DNA of 64,000 nt, from the NCBI GenBank assembly GCA_001972305.1, contig BDDD01000056.1, positions 377,704 through 441,703 of the forward strand, read 5' to 3'. Source of the stretch: Cephalotus follicularis. Lineage: Eukaryota; Streptophyta; Magnoliopsida; Oxalidales; Cephalotaceae. Position numbers and translations under genes: made by a program. The notes beneath the pieces were generated by a model. The model worked only from the letters and a program-made list of their open reading frames with translations, made no database searches and was not told the origin of the DNA. Each line of letters starts with the position of its first letter. The stretch's first letter is position 1. Positions 46,571 through 57,839 of the stretch are shown here, piece by piece.

Positions 46571-47754
46571 GCGACAGAACAGGTGTCTGTGCATGCCTGT
46601 AAGCTGAATGACGGGGCTTTGCATGAAGGGACAGGTGTTGGGAGGTGACACAAGCTGCCAGAACATGCAAAGACATGCTTGCATGTGCCCTGCAAGTCAC
46701 AGACCTGCCACCTGCAAAATCAAAGAGAGAAAGGTGAGAAATGACAAGGAAATAAGAATGCATGTGAGAGAGAGAAGGAAGGAGGAAGGCTGAGTAAATG
46801 CTCTGGCGAATTCAAAGGTTCCTAACCTCTATATCAGCTGTCCAGAGGCTGAACCTGAGTGTTAAAAACCACTGAATTGAGGAGAATTCCTAGAGGATTG
46901 GAGGAACTTGCATGTGGATGGTTTAGAGCTCAAAGGAGAGAACTTGGAAGCTTGGACTTCTCCTGGTAAGTTCCACTCCGAAATCTCTGCTATGTTGATG
47001 ATGTAACTAAGTGGGTTGGTTATCTTCTGTTGACATGGTAAAGGATTAATAGTTCTAGAATGAATTGGAATGGTAATATGGGAGGAAGAATATAGACACA
47101 ACTTAGAGAATCTTAACAACTCTAATTGATCTATAGTTGCTGTTATGACTTAGTATATGCCTCTTGATTCCTTAAGTATGCATATACTTTCTGTCAAACA
47201 TGATCAAGTTAACAACTTGAGAATTGATTTGGAATGGTAAAAGAAAGGAACAATAAAGCTTAGAGAGTTAAATGATTTCATTTCAAATTGAGGTTGTTAG
47301 TTGTTATGCCTACAGATTCTCCTAAATATATACATACATCTTCTGTCAACATAACATCATTGAATCCGAGATTGACTAATGGTTGACATAGAATGCAAAG
47401 GAAGTTGTAAAATGGATGTTAAGACTTAAAGGATTGGTAAAAATCTACTATAAAAGTGGTAATTGTAACTGTGTAATCTAGTTGAACTCCCTGTGCTAAT
47501 GCATGTGTCCATAAACATGCATGCATTGATTGAACCTGCTGGATTGAAGATTGTTGGTGTAAAAGTGACTTGGAAGCTTAAAGAGATAGATCACTCAATT
47601 GATCTTGGGATAGCAAATTGAGGTAGGGGTAGTGTTATGTTTTGGAAGATATGTTCATGCATTTCATGTATGTTAATTTCTACTTGCATTGAACTGATTG
47701 GCATTGAAATTGTGCTACATTTACACTGTTCTGCCTGCATTTCTGGGCAAAAAC

Positions 47755-47870
47755 AGTCGACTGCCATTGAAAGCAGTCGACTACCTAATTGATACAGTCG
47801 ACTGGAAACACCATCAGTCGACTACCCAACCCAACAGCCGACTGGATCTTGAAGGCAGTCGACTGTTCTG
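47755..47870. repeat. CAGTCGACTG word cluster 2 in LTR K
   Basis: Six copies of CAGTCGACTG or one-base variants, 18-25 bp apart. Confidence 0.88.
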
Positions 47871-49032
47871 GGCTGGAATTGCATACCATTGATTGAATTG
47901 CTACTGATTTGAATTGTTGTTGATTGTATATGCTACCACCACCTAGTATATACTGTTTGATGTTGTTTAACATCACTATTACTGATATTTCAACGATTGA
48001 ACGAACTATGTGCTATATGCACCAATTGTGGTTAAACACCATTTTCAAATGAGAACTATTAATCAGAAGGAACTACTGATTTATAAACTACTGTTATTAC
48101 CTACTGTTTTGTTTCCTCACCTGGAAACCACTACTGTACTGATATCGTTTCCTCACTTGAGATATACGATCACTGAAATGTTTATGTTTCTAAAGAAACA
48201 ACCCTTATATTGCATATTGTTGATATATGTAATATTATCACTGAATTGCTTGAATTGTTTGTCTATGTTACTGCCGTAGTGGGGTGATGGAGGATATCAC
48301 TAGCTACGGATGGTGGTCCTGTGTGTCAGGAGTTGGCCAGAGTATCACCCACACTGTCTGCAATTGCAGAACCTACTGTTAAACTACCCGCCGACGCCGG
48401 TAGTCAACGTACCTGATCTATCATCCTCAATGAAGGGTGATGGATTAGGTGGTGCGCAGTTGGTGCTAGGAGTTAGCGATATGCGACACCCAAACCACTG
48501 AATGAATTGATTGTACCCTTGTGCGGTATTCTTGCATATGGATTGTTTATGGCCACTTGGCATGATTGCTCTTATATTGGCCACTGAAACGTTATTTTTA
48601 TATAAACTGTCATACATATTGCATTCATATATATTCCTCAGCATACTTTATCTTCCTACTTAGCCAAGTGAGGACAACGGCTAACCCCCCTATAGTTTCA
48701 GATTAAGCGAAGACTGGGAGTTGCGGCTGAAGCTTGGAGAGCTTCTACTTTGTCGCTTAAGGTTGTTGTTTTCTTTTGATGTATTGTAATGTAATGAACG
48801 AATCATACCTCGTTATGTTGTTTTTCCTTATGTTAAGGATAATGTTGAATTGTACCCGCACGTAGTATGGGATGCGTGCGGATGGCTTGAAATTTTATAT
48901 TCCGGCTTATTGACTGCTTCCGCATTTTGTTATATTCTGTTAAATGAATTGCTGGAATGTATGTTTAATACTGATATCACCATATATGTTGTCATATGGT
49001 ATGGAACCGAAAAAAATGGGGTGTGACCAGGG

Positions 49033-49044
49033 TGGTATCAGAGC
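49033..49044 (+). other. Primer binding site of J/K element
   Basis: TGGTATCAGAGC, four bases after the end of LTR K. Confidence 0.9.
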
Positions 49045-49138
49045 ATATTCATTATATGCTTAGCTTGAATAAGTTCCTTGGCAATTAATCATTGTTTCCT
49101 TAAGATGATTAATCACATCATTTGTTATAAGGGACGAA

Positions 49139-50457
49139 ATGGACGGGAGGAGAAGGCGTGGAAGACCTCAAGCTGTCGATGAAAATATTCCTCAGGAAGC
49201 AAATGGTAGGGGAGGCCCGATGGATCTTATAGCTGATTACTTTTAGCAACAGATGGCTGCCAATACGGCTAATGTGGAGGAAATGCGACGATTGTACGCC
49301 CAATCCCAGCCACAGTACATGGCTCCTGACCATGATGCACGACATGATGGAAATCAATTCGGAAGAGATCTCCTACTTTCAAGGGTGAGCTTGATGCGAC
49401 TATTGTTGAGAGATGGTTGCAAGATCTGGAGAAGATATTTATTGTCATGGATTACACGGATGATCAGAAACTGAAATTTACTGTTTATTGTTTATGGGGT
49501 TAGGCCACTCATTGGTGGGAGATGGTCAAAACAAAATGAGATTCTATTGGACTTGACTGTACTTGGGAGAGATTTCAAGAAGAATTCCTTGAGACTTTTG
49601 TGCCGCGGATTGAGCGTGAAAGAAGGGAGACAGAACTCTTGGAGTTACATCAAGGTGATATGACTGTGGCTGAATATCAGACCAACTTTGTGGAGTTAGC
49701 CAGACACTCAGCTTATCTTGTGGCTGCTAAAGAAAAGAAGATTCAGATGTATTTGAAGGGTCTACGACCGGATGGTACTACTTTCCAATTTGAGGAAGAC
49801 AAAGGATTTTCTACACCGATTATATCCTTCACTCGTGCATCAAAGTATCTTGAGAAAGGATGCGAAGGGTATCTAGCTTATGTCATTGACAGTAAGAAAG
49901 AGAAGGGATTGAGCCTTGAGAAGTTTCCTGTTGTGAATGAATTTCCTGATGTATTTCCTACAAATTTAGTATCGTTGCCGCCAAAGAGGAATATGGAGTT
50001 TGTCATTGATCTTGTACCTGGTACAACTCCTATTTCTAAGGCACCGTATAGAATGGCTCCTACAGAATTGAGAGAATTGAAGATTCAATTGCAAGACTTG
50101 ATTGACAAAGGCTTCGTTCGACCTAGTGTTTTCCCGTGGGGTGCACCCATTTTATTTGTGAAGAAGAAAGTTGGGTCGATGAGACTTTGCATTTATTACC
50201 GGATGTTGAATGAAGTGACAATTAAGAACAAGTATCGTCTTTTACACATTGAGGAATTGTTTGATCAATTGCAAGGTTCAAGAGTATTTTTTAAACTCGA
50301 CCTGAGATTGGGTTATCATCAGTTGAGAGTACGGGAAGGAGATATTGAAAAGACTGCTTTTCGAACTCGGTATGGTCACTATGAGTTTCTAGTAATGTTG
50401 TTTGGTGTCACCAATGCACCGGCAGCGTTCATGTCCTTAATGAATGATGTTTTCTGA
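49139..50457 (+). pseudogene. Element J gag fused to pre-RT and RT by deletion
   Basis: ATG 49139 (MDGRRRRGRPQAVDENIPQE) runs to TAG 49244; a frameshift and further stops follow. Gag capsid: FKGELDATIVERWLQDLEKI, then from 49600 an open frame [49 protein letters not shown]. This is joined in frame to [19 protein letters not shown], the end of the protease, so the rest of Gag, the zinc knuckles and the protease catalytic site are deleted. The same frame continues into [44 protein letters not shown], stopping at TGA 50455-50457 where E1 and M have His or Arg. Confidence 0.85.
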
Positions 50458-51500
50458 CCATATCTAGATCAATTTGTTGTCGTGTTCATCGATGATATTC
50501 AGATATATTCGAAGAACGAGGAGGAACATGCATACCATCTGATAGTAGTTTTACAGATTCTCAGAGATCAGTGCTTGTATGTCAAATTCAGTAAGTGTGA
50601 GTTTTGGCTTAACCATGTGATCTTCCTTGGTCACATGGTTTCTGGAGAAGGTTTGGCGGTGGATCCGTCGAAAACTGAGGTTTTCTGAGATTGGCCACAA
50701 CCGAAGAATGTTACGGAGGTACGCAGTTTTCTTAGCTTGGCTGGTTATTATCAGAGATTCATCCAGAATTTTTTGAGAATTGTCGCACCATTGACACAGC
50801 TGACTCAGAAGAAGGCTTTATCTATCTGGGATGGAGACCGTGAGACTAGTTTCCAAGAGTTGAAGGATCTGTTGATCTCTGCTCCTATCTTGGCATTGCT
50901 TAATGGTAGTAAAGATTTTGCCGTGTATAACAATTCTTCGAGAAAAGGATTGGGTTGCGTGTTGATGCAACGTGGTAGGGTGATTGCTTATGCTTCGAGG
51001 AAGCTGAAACCTTATGAAGAAAATTACCCAACGCATGATCTCGAATTGGTTGCCATCATTTTTTCTCTTCAGAAATGGAGACACTATTTAAATGGGGCAT
51101 AGTTCGAAATATTCACTGATGATAAGAGCTTGAAATACCTATTCTGCCAGGATGAATTGAATATGAGGTAGCGTAGATGGGTCGAATTCTTCAATGACTA
51201 TGATTGTAATATCCAGTACCATCCACGGAAAGCAAATGTTGTTGTTGATGCTTGAAGTCATAAAGCTATGATAGCTAGTACGATGGTGTTCCAATGGAGG
51301 ATGTTGGAAGATTTTCAAAAATGGACTCCGTTCGTACGAACCCCCAGTATTTTTATTGCTAATCTTCGAGCTCAGCCAGGATTGCTTGTGAGATTAAAAA
51401 TGCTCAGATTTATGATCCTGAATTGCAGAAAATTCGAGAGAGTTTGGGATCGAGACCGGATTTTCAGATGCATTATGATGGTATACTGAGATTTCGAGGA
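50458..51500 (+). pseudogene. Element J RT 3' part and RNase H
   Basis: [20 protein letters not shown] has an intact catalytic DD (about 50488-50493). [75 protein letters not shown] and LNMR-stop-RRWVEF follow. The RNase H Asp of the SDAS motif is changed ([10 protein letters not shown]). Stops include TGA in VF-DWP, TAG after LNGA and TAG in LNMR-RRW. Most lie where E1 has Gln or Arg. Confidence 0.85.
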
Positions 51501-51539
51501 TGGGTTTGTCTTCTGATTGATGATGGATTAAAGAAATAG

Positions 51540-52783
51540 CTACTTTATGAGGCTCATAAATCCTAGTACAGTATTCATCCTGGTAGTATAAAGATGTATT
51601 AGGATATGAAGCATAATTATTGGTGGTCCGTCGCCTAAGTGCTTGACTTGTTAGAGGGTCAAAGCCGAATACCAAAAGCTGACAGGATTATTGCAGTCAT
51701 TACCAGTAGCGGAATGGAAGTGGGAACACGTGACTATGGATTTCGTTTCAGGTTTTCCATTGACTCGAAATCATCATAATGCAGTGTGGATTATCGTTGA
51801 CAGACTCGCGAAGTTCGCTCACTTTTTGCCTACACATGTTACTGATTCGGCGAGCAAGTTAGCTCGGCTGTACATAAAAGAAATTGTGAGACTACATGGT
51901 GTTCCTGTGAGTATTGTGTACGATCGAGATTCGATTTTTACTTCCAATTTCTGGAAGAGATTTCAGACAGCTTTTGGAACGAAGTTGAATTTCAGCACAG
52001 CTTTTCATCCGCAGACAGACGGATAGTCCTAGCATATTATCCAGACTTTGGAAGATATGCTCTGAGCTTGTGTGATCAATTTCACTGGTACTTGGGAGGA
52101 TCATATCCCTTTGATAAAGTTTTCGTACAATAATAGCTATCACTCGAGTATAAGCATGGCTCAGTACCAAGCTCTTTATGGACGGAAATGTAGATCACCT
52201 ATTTGTTGGGATGAAGTTGGTGAATGATTGATACTTGGATCGGATCTTGTTGAGGAGACTACGGAGAAAGTCAAAGTGATTAAAGAGAGATTGCTTGCAG
52301 CTAAGAGTCGACAAAAGAGTTATGTCGATAGTGTGAAGAGAAGACCTTTGACTTTTGATGTTGGAGATCACGTTTTTCTGAAAGTTTCTCCTTGGAAGGG
52401 TGTTCAGAGATTCAGGAAAAGGGCAAACTAGCTCCACGCTATATTGGTCCTTTTCAGATTCTTGAGAGAGTTGGAGAAGTAGCATACCAACTCGCTTTGC
52501 CTCCTGCATTATCGAGTGTGCATAATGTTTTTCATGTTTCCATGTTACGAGGTTACGTCCGAGATCCATCACACATCTTGGATTATGACTTGATCTCAGT
52601 GCAAGGCGATCTTTCTTGTGAAGAATTACCTGTGAAGATTGTTGATTGGAAGACTCAAGTGTTGAGAAACTGAACCATTCCTATGGTGAAGGTTCAATGG
52701 CAGTTCCATCATCCTGATGAAGGGACGTGGGAGCGTGAAGATGACATTCAGGAACGTTACCCTCATTTGTTCAAGAAGTGTTA
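51540..52783 (+). pseudogene. Element J integrase and C-terminal tail
   Basis: The degraded zinc domain (IHPGSIKMY, NYWW) is followed by [58 protein letters not shown] and [11 protein letters not shown]. The catalytic Glu position is a stop (TDG-stop-S-stop-HIIQTLE). C-terminal part: [36 protein letters not shown], a frameshift near 52420, then PRYIGPFQILERVGEVAYQL and [10 protein letters not shown]. The tail VKVQWQFHHPDEGTWEREDD and ERYPHLFKKC end at TAA 52782. The chromodomain-like ending matches E1 and M. Confidence 0.85.
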
Positions 52784-52805
52784 AAATTCGAGGACGAATT
52801 CTTTG

Positions 52806-52818
52806 AAGGAGGGGAGAT
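52806..52818 (+). other. Polypurine tract of J
   Basis: GAAGGAGGGGAGA directly before TGTAATGCCCCG of the 3' LTR. Confidence 0.85.
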
Positions 52819-53417
52819 TGTAATGCCCCGAATTTCCATTTAATGTATTGTTGTAAATTCCATTGTAGTTTTATGACGAATTAACGAAGATTATGGTTTT
52901 CCAGTTTGCAATGTTGGATTTCGAGTAAAGAGTCTTAAGGATTGTTGTGATGAGTTGAAAATATAACGAAAATAGACGCTTTAAGAGTTGACGCCAAGAG
53001 ATAGCGTCGACGCCAAGAAGTAAAGCGCAACGCTAAGAGTCATTGCCTTAAAGCGTCAAAGCCAAAGAGATAAGCGTTAACGCGATTCGTGGAACCTGTT
53101 TGCGCTAAGGAGGATAGTCAATGCGTCGACGCGCATCTTAGTATGTTGATGCCTAAACGTGATGACAGATAAAGTTAAGACACCGACAGAAGGCGCGCTA
53201 AGGACAGATGTCACCCACTAGTCGGGCACCTTATCACGCCAGAGGTAGCGTGTTAAACATTTCACCATTTCCCCAAGCCTGCAACCACAGAAAGTGGGAG
53301 AAAAGGGGGACAGATGCGTCATGTGAGCAGGTGAAGAGAGAGAGAGAGAGAGAGACGCAATCTCCATGAAGAACGCCTCTCTTCTTCGTCTTCAACCTGC
53401 GCCTGAGAAAGAGAAAG
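52819..53417 (+). repeat. 3' LTR of J, first 599 bp
   Basis: Starts TGTAATGCCCCGAATTTCC and follows the 5' LTR of J (43931 onward), with an extra stretch near 52874-52905. It includes the word cluster 52976-53165 and a (GA)n run at 53337-53355. It is cut at 53418 by copia LTR L; the rest should lie right of the window. Confidence 0.88.
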
Positions 53418-53537
53418 TGTTGACATTTATGTCTCAATTCTAGTTTTGATGATAACATATTTGTATTTAACAAAGTTTCTTTTTGTGCAAGTAAAGATAG
53501 AATGTTGCAAAAACGAACTAGAAAACTGCAGATACAG

Positions 53538-53905
53538 GTTAAAGCGTCGACGCTTTAAAAGTAAGCGACAACGCTTTGTGAAACTGTCGAAGCCTGGGTA
53601 CAAAGCGTCCACAGTTCGAGCATTTCGAGCAAAGGAGAAATTGCCCAAACCGTCGACGCTCTGAGGAAAGCGTCAGCGCTTTGAGGCCAAGGGCCAGCGT
53701 TAAGCGGTTAAAAACAGGGACTTTTGGGCGAATCAAAATTGCCCAAAGCGGCGACGCTCAACACAAACCGTCAGCACTTTGAGGGAAACCGTCGACCCCA
53801 AAACTCAAGACCGCCAGCCCTTAGAGCAAAGTTTTCAAATTCAAAATTCCAATGGTCATATAAGCATCGATGCTTTGAAGGACTTCGTCGACGCTTTGCA
53901 CACTG
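53538..53905. repeat. AAGCGTCGACGCTT word array in LTR L
   Basis: About fourteen words, led by a perfect 20-bp palindrome TTAAAGCGTCGACGCTTTAA at 53539-53558. Variants such as AACCGTCGACGCTC, AAGCGGCGACGCTC and CTTCGTCGACGCTTT follow. They look like those in gypsy LTRs E1 and F although L is a copia element. Confidence 0.87.
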
Positions 53906-53993
53906 GAGACAATTACTAACAGATTTTTAATGCACCGTCTTTGAAGCAACAAGCCCCAAGACAAGACCAACGGATCTTTCACCTCAAAAACGG

Positions 53994-54000
53994 CTATAAA
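53994..54000 (+). promoter_or_regulatory. TATA box of LTR L
   Basis: CTATAAA in the context ACGGCTATAAACAC, about 580 bp into the LTR, matching its position in N. Confidence 0.6.
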
Positions 54001-54547
54001 CACAACATTTATGCACTGAACAAAAAGTGAAAAACACAAGATTATACAAGAGAACAAGAGAATAAAAAAGCTACATCAAGATCAATGAAGTACAAGAGCA
54101 AATCGCAAACTTTCATATCAAAGCAAAGCAATATCAAGATCCTCTTTTTTTATTTGTGAGCTACAAATTTTCTGTAATCAAACCTTTGAGAGGTTGTCCA
54201 AAAACACAAATCATTCTTGTGATTTACACTTGTAAAGGGGATTGAACCCTAAGTGAGTTTGGGAAGTGAACCCAAAAGAGAGATTGGGTAGAGAACCCAA
54301 TGTGATTGAGGTCAATCACTAAAAAGTATAAGGTGTTACGATTTGCACCCGCAATCCTGAATCGAAGAAGGAAACTAGTGGAATCTCAAGGAGGTCCTTG
54401 AGAAAGTGGACGTAGGCACGACATTTTCTGAACCACTATAAAATTGCATTTGCATCTCTCTAACTCTCTCTTTACTCGCATTTCTTAAATTTCTTTATTT
54501 ATTTGTTTTTGCTTGCATATTTGAATTGTGTTCATAATCTATTCAAT

Positions 54548-54559
54548 TGGTATCAGAGC
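54548..54559 (+). other. Primer binding site of L
   Basis: TGGTATCAGAGC two bases after the LTR end, initiator tRNA-Met type as is usual for copia elements. Confidence 0.9.
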
Positions 54560-54612
54560 GAGGTTGGCTTATAAATCTTAATTGCTAGAGCCTTTAACGA
54601 TCTAGAATAACA

Positions 54613-55470
54613 ATGAACATGAACACTGGAGAGAGCCAAAATATCTCAAAACCCTCTTACTTTGATGGCAATAACTATAGCCATTGGAAGGCAAAAATGA
54701 CCATTTTTATTCAATCCCTTGATTATAATTTGTGGGACCTCATTGTTGACGGTCCAAATCTTCCTACTATTATGAAGGGACAAATCAAGTCAAAGAAGCT
54801 AAGATTAGCATGCTAGTTCATGACTATGAAATGTTTTCTATGAATGAAAATGAAGATATTAAATCTATGTTTTCTAGATTGACAAACATTATTAATGCAT
54901 TGCAAGCTTTGAATAAAACTTACTCTAACAGTGAAATGGTGAGAACAATTCTTAGGTGCTTGCCAAAGTCATGGATGCCGAAGGTGACGGCAATCGAAAA
55001 AGCAAAGAACCTCAAAATCCTTCCTTTGGAGGATCTTCTAGGGTCACTAATGACCCATGAGCTTTCAATGCAAAAGAAAGACGATGATGAGGAGAAGGAG
55101 AAAAAGAAGAAAACGGTGGTTGATTTGAAGTCATCCACTTTTGAAGACTCCGACGACGACGATGATGATAATGATGATGATGATGATGACAATAAAGATC
55201 TTGCCCTCATAACAAGGAAGCTCAAAAAGATCCTAGCAAACAAAAGAAAGTTTGGTGGAAAACCAAACAAAAAGTTCCATCAAAAGGGAGAGCCGAGCAA
55301 AAGAGAAGAAATCATTTTTTTTAGTGCAACAAGCTGGGGCACTACAAGAGCGATTGTCCCCAACTAAAGAAGAAGGAATTCTTGAAGAAGAAGAAGAAAG
55401 CAATGGTCGCTACTTGGGACGATAGCGATGAATCAAGCTTGGATGAAGATACAAGTGAACAAGTAGCTTA
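54613..55470 (+). pseudogene. Element L gag, N-terminal and central part
   Basis: ATG 54613 encodes SKPSYFDGNNYSHWKAKMTI and FIQSLDYNLWDLIVDGPNLP (copia Gag N-terminus). The sequence then skips about 50 residues usual in this Gag and, in another frame, continues MLVHDYEMFSMNENEDIKSM, FSRLTNIINALQALNKTYSN, LRCLPKSWMPKVTAIEKAKN and LEDLLGSLMTHELSM (UBN2-like Gag polyprotein region). A Lys/Glu-rich stretch and an Asp run (55150-55195) follow. The first zinc knuckle survives only in a shifted frame (CNKLGHYKSDCP near 55326-55360). The frame ends KKKKKAMVATWDDSDESSLD with TAG at 55468. Confidence 0.85.
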
Positions 55471-55471
55471 A

Positions 55472-55882
55472 TTGGCTTTGATGGCTTTCGAGGAGGAAAA
55501 GCAAGAAGAAAACGATGAGGTAACTTACGATGAACTTGTCTTAGTTGTAGAAAAATATAGTTCTATGATTGCTTCCTTAAAGAAAAAGGTCAAGACTTTA
55601 GCAAATGAAAATGAGGAACTAAAATCAATTAATTTGGCTAAGGAAGATAACTCAAATGAAATTGAAGTAGATCTTTTAGAAAATGAAGTAGCTTTTTTAG
55701 AAAAGGAAAATAGAAATCTTAAGGAAGAAATAGATGTTTTAAAGAAAACTTTTTCAAAGTTTTCTAATAGTAGTGAAAATCTTGAAAATCTTCTTGGTAT
55801 GCAAAGTTGTGAATTTGATATGGCCGGACTAGGATATGAAGAGATGAACAATGTCAAGCTTTATCAAAATTTCTTTGAATGA
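55472..55882 (+). pseudogene. Element L gag, coiled-coil region
   Basis: Starts just after the TAG at 55468 with LALMAFEEEKQEENDEVTYD. Heptad-like Leu/Ile/Lys/Glu sequence follows (KYSSMIASLKKKVKTLANEN, DLLENEVAFLEKENRNLKEE), then SSENLENLLGMQSCEFDMAG and a TGA at 55880. A coiled coil in the C-terminal part of Gag is typical of SIRE-like elements and probably mediates particle assembly. Confidence 0.78.
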
Positions 55883-56381
55883 AAAGAAAGAATAGAAAAA
55901 GAAAAGGTTGAAAAAACTCATAATAAAAAGAAAATTGTAAAGATTTCTTGTGATTATTGTGGTAAGATTGGACATACATCTTTTTATTGCTTTCATAAAA
56001 GAAATGCCATTTTTAAGAAAAATGTGAATAACTCTTGTAATTTTTTGTGGCAAGCATGTACATGTATCTTCCTCATGCTATCATAAGAAAAATGCTATGT
56101 ACAAGAAAAAGATAAATATTTCTTATGATCATTGTGGTAAAAACGGACATACATCATCATATTGTTTTTATAAAAGAAACATCATGCATAAAAGAAAAAC
56201 AAATGTGACTTGTAATAATTATGGTGAAAATGGCCATGTTTCTACTTCATGCTTTTACAAGAAAAATATTTTGAATGATTCAAACTTTACTAGAATAAAT
56301 AAAAGTTGGGTTCCTAAAGGAATCATTGTGACTAACCCCAAGGGACCCAAAATTAGTTGGGTACCTCAAACAAAAACTTGA
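55883..56381 (+). pseudogene. Element L: four tandem zinc-knuckle modules
   Basis: Read across frames: CDYCGKIGHTSFYC (about 55950), CNF-CGKHVHVSSSC, YDHCGKNGHTSSYC (56118-56168) and CNNYGENGHVSTSC (about 56208-56256). Each is followed by a YHKKN/FYKRN-type basic linker. These are four copies of a 50-60 bp module of CX2CX4HX4C type; in copies 3 and 4 one Cys is replaced by Tyr. They are followed by the typical INKSWVPKGI and NPKGPKISWVPQTKT spacer. Zinc knuckles bind RNA in Gag. Most related elements, to my knowledge, have one or two. Confidence 0.75.
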
Positions 56382-56512
56382 ATTTATTTTTGTAGTTGTG
56401 CTTGAAGGCACATCCAAGAAGAGACAATGGTACTTGGATAGTGGGTACTCCAAGCATATGACGGGTGACAAAAGCCTCTTTGTCAACTTTGAATCAAAGG
56501 AAGGAGGAGATG
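56382..56512 (+). pseudogene. Element L protease start, cut by M
   Basis: LEGTSKRRQWYLDSGYSKHM and TGDKSLFVNF: the copia aspartic protease motif with catalytic DSG intact, although the usual Cys after DSG is Tyr. It is broken at 56512 by the 5' LTR of M; the rest of pol is outside the window. Confidence 0.83.
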
Positions 56513-56690
56513 TGTGACGACCTGAATTCCCTTTTGTACTGTTCATGCATACATCGTACCGTATTGTACCATATTGGACCGTACCGAATTGTATTGAATT
56601 GAGGTATTCCTATACCTATTGAGATTGTATTGGTTATATGCATGTATAGTCGGGATTTTGGGCCGAGTTTCGGAGAGTTGACCGAATCGA

Positions 56691-56699
56691 CTATTTAAG
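56691..56699 (+). promoter_or_regulatory. TATA-like box of LTR M
   Basis: CTATTTAAG about 180 bp into the LTR, repeated at 63349-63357 in the 3' LTR. The spacing equals that in G and F. Confidence 0.5.
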
Positions 56700-57232
56700 T
56701 CAATTCTTTCTCACCTTTCTCTCATATTTCTCATTCTTCTCCTTCTCTCTCTATCCTTCTCCCGATCTCTCTCTAGCTGGAGCCTCCATCTTCCTCTCTT
56801 GCAACCGGATTTGCATCTCCTTCAACAAGGACACTGATTGCAAGTTATGGGTTGTCGATTGAATGAGAAAGTAGCTGATTCTTGGGTGATTTTAGCCGAT
56901 TGATCGATTGATAGCTCAACTTTTGAAGCTTCATTGAAGGTAGGACTTCCCTACTTGATTGCCTATTGCTTTATTGCATAATTGATTGAATGATTGTTTG
57001 AATTGAGTGATTCTATTGCATTGAATTGAATGAATTGGGGTTTTTAGGGTTTTTAGCAAATGCTTGACCTAATTGTTAATAGAAAGATTGAAATGTTAAA
57101 TTGAAGGTAATAACTAGTTTTACTAACCTTAAAGATTGATTTTAACCCTTGATTTCTTTAAGAATGGGTTTTGATTGGATTTTAGCTTGAAGATTACTGG
57201 TTTTCTGCAGAAAAATTGACCATTCCCAGCAA

Positions 57233-57570
57233 AGACATCGATCCCCTTACCCATGGACATCGATGTCTTTCACTTTGGGATGCAGCCTCCTTGATTTCGC
57301 AGCAAAGACATCGATGTCTTTCAAAGACATCGACGTCTTTTTCTTGAGATGCCTTGCCCCAGAGAAGCCATCGACGCGAGACATAGATGCGCATTCCCAG
57401 GCCATTTGTATTGAACCGCGTTGACGTCTTTGTCCAAGGACATCGACGTCTTCGGCGTAATTGAGAAAGACATCGATGTCTTTCAAAGACATCGACATCC
57501 TTCTACCGTTTTTAAAGGCATGCCCTGATACGAATCGATGTCTTTGGCCAAGGACATTGACGCCTTTCGG
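57233..57570. repeat. AAAGACATCGATGTCTTT word array in LTR M
   Basis: About thirteen words with perfect 18-bp palindromes at 57304-57321 and 57466-57483 (and 63965-63982 in the 3' LTR). Variants are ACATCGACGTCTTT, GTTGACGTCTTTG, AGGACATCGACGTC and GACATTGACGCC. Downstream of the TATA-like site, so likely transcribed. Confidence 0.9.
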
Positions 57571-57839
57571 GCTTAGTGGAGGTTTTAACTGTTAAAGCTG
57601 ATTTTTCAACCCCTTTTCATATTGCCGCTTGACTGGAGACTCACTTGAGGTATTCAAGCGTTTAAAACACAATTTTCAATGGTTTTCAAAGATCGAAATG
57701 ATAAATTGATAAAGTGACAGCTTGAGTCATAGGTGATTACCCAGTGACTTTCATTGACTAAATAGATGTTCATTCTTATTCCGTCGATTCGATTGTCACC
57801 CCCTAGCGGTTACTGATTGATTGATCGATGGATTGATTG

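Larger units (their letters stand above)
46266..49029 (+). repeat. LTR K, of a different family
   Basis: Starts TGTAATAACCGC and ends GGGGTGTGACCA, 2764 bp, directly followed by a primer site. It is distinct from J over most of its length but shares the layout (start, hairpin TTAGCC/GGCTAA at 48660-48684, end). CAGTCGACTG words lie at 46441-46570 and 47755-47870. It is either a solo LTR inserted at the LTR-primer junction of J or part of a chimeric element; the 3' LTR of this element is J-type. Confidence 0.7.
53418..54545 (+). repeat. 5' LTR of element L (copia SIRE-like)
   Basis: Starts TGTTGACATTTATG and ends CTATTCA two bases before the primer site, 1128 bp. It is inserted in the 3' LTR of J. 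The TCGACGC word array at 53538-53905 lies upstream of the TATA box at 53994-54000. Near 54410-54450 it matches LTR N. Confidence 0.88.

Noticed and set aside
48010..48279. Hydrophobic 89-codon frame that could be a membrane peptide
   Set aside because: It lies inside LTR K in AT-rich DNA, with no homologue in J or elsewhere and no supporting context.
55146..55200. Long minus-strand Ser-rich frame opposite the Asp run (54920-55270)
   Set aside because: Shadow of the GAT/GAC repeat of Gag on the other strand.
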